Below are positions 63,840-64,000 of a stretch of 64,000 nt of DNA, piece by piece. A program made the position numbers and the translations under genes. Location of the stretch: NCBI RefSeq assembly GCF_006438955.1, contig NZ_RCZK01000007.1, positions 1-64,000 of the forward strand, written 5' to 3'. The DNA is from Sphingomonas oligophenolica. GTDB taxonomy: Bacteria; Pseudomonadota; Alphaproteobacteria; Sphingomonadales; Sphingomonadaceae. The stretch's first letter is position 1. Every line of letters starts with the position of its first letter. Below the pieces are notes generated by a model, which saw nothing but the letters and a program-made list of their open reading frames with translations, was not told the DNA's origin and made no database searches.

Positions 63840-64000
63840 ATGACGATCATCGACACGCCTTCGCCGAACTTCGACGAGCGGATGCTGCCGATCACGATGA
63901 TCGTGCTCCACTATACCGGCATGGTGGACGGGCCCGCCGCGGTGGCGCGGCTGCGCGATCCCGCGGCGAAGGTCTCGGCGCATTACGTCGTCGAGGAGGA
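63840..64000 (+). CDS. N-acetylmuramoyl-L-alanine amidase, N-terminal part (runs off the window)
   Basis: The first 53 codons of an amidase_2 (AmpD/AmiD type) enzyme: TPSPNFDERMLPITMIVLHYTGM with the zinc-binding His of VLHYTG, then AVARLRDPAAKVSAHYVVEE. It would cut the bond between MurNAc and the stem peptide. No signal peptide is present at the N-terminus, so a cytoplasmic muropeptide-recycling role (AmpD-like) is likely. GGTGGAG precedes ATG 63840. Confidence 0.85.
   Translation, partial: MTIIDTPSPNFDERMLPITMIVLHYTGMVDGPAAVARLRDPAAKVSAHYVVEE

Overview
The window reads as a stretch of chromosome from a GC-rich alphaproteobacterium, most probably a sphingomonad (Sphingomonas or a close relative). 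The case rests on gene content and style: a ChpT-type histidine phosphotransferase beside a chemotaxis operon, a DUF2794 gene behind cysE, GyrA and RpoH of alphaproteobacterial type, 4.5S RNA in front of dnaX, many ATGA/GTGA/TTGA stop-start overlaps, and an intergenic palindrome (around 38989-39054) of a kind I associate with sphingomonads. No rRNA operon, CRISPR array or complete mobile element is present.

Layout. 1-810 is the end of an integrated element: two IS3-superfamily transposase remnants, a cluster of four TTACACA repeats, and a 54-bp copy of the 3' half of tRNA-Leu(CAA) that looks like an attachment site; ordinary chromosome resumes after it. 878-9266 holds a GH130-type glycosidase/phosphorylase, a Gre-type factor, an LplT-like transporter, pgsA-moaD-moaE, a fasciclin lipoprotein, an OxyR regulator, a TauE/SafE exporter and cysE-DUF2794. 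9281-13032 is a sensor kinase plus a receiver-GGDEF-EAL protein. 13106-18767 is amino-sugar and sugar metabolism (ROK kinase, glmS, glmU, gph), with a VapBC-type toxin-antitoxin pair lying between glmS and glmU.

18764-21298 is the most unusual unit: four tightly packed minus-strand genes encoding a Tat-exported 142-residue protein, a PqqD-like peptide-binding protein, an HPr-kinase-like protein and a nucleotidyltransferase. These are parts otherwise known from peptide-modification clusters, here without a cyclase, radical SAM enzyme or dedicated exporter. It is divergent from the complete phosphate regulon phoR-pstSCAB-phoU-phoB (21409-28576), which has a candidate PhoB box at the end of phoR.

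28693-39160 holds secreted and metabolic genes (SDR dehydrogenase, membrane protein-methyltransferase-GST operon, DctA-type symporter, M24 peptidase, lipid-kinase-like protein, alaS). Two hairpins sit exactly over ribosome-binding sites. 39161-46270 holds a repeat-containing secreted protein, gyrA-DUF952, yaaA-SDR and a large periplasmic repeat protein. 46415-49657 holds an alpha/beta hydrolase-like protein lacking the usual serine nucleophile and an operon of two different cysteine desulfurases plus a 2Fe-2S ferredoxin. 49769-56044 holds small secreted basic proteins, 4.5S RNA, dnaX-ebfC, mtgA, rpoH, rluD and a JAMM metalloprotease. 56437-57846 is a gluzincin-like metallopeptidase, perhaps acquired. 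57922-63791 is chpT followed by cheA-cheW-cheY-cheB-cheR, where CheA carries an unusual C-terminal half. The window ends inside an N-acetylmuramoyl-L-alanine amidase gene.

All calls come from reading sequence and recalled family motifs; no database search was run.
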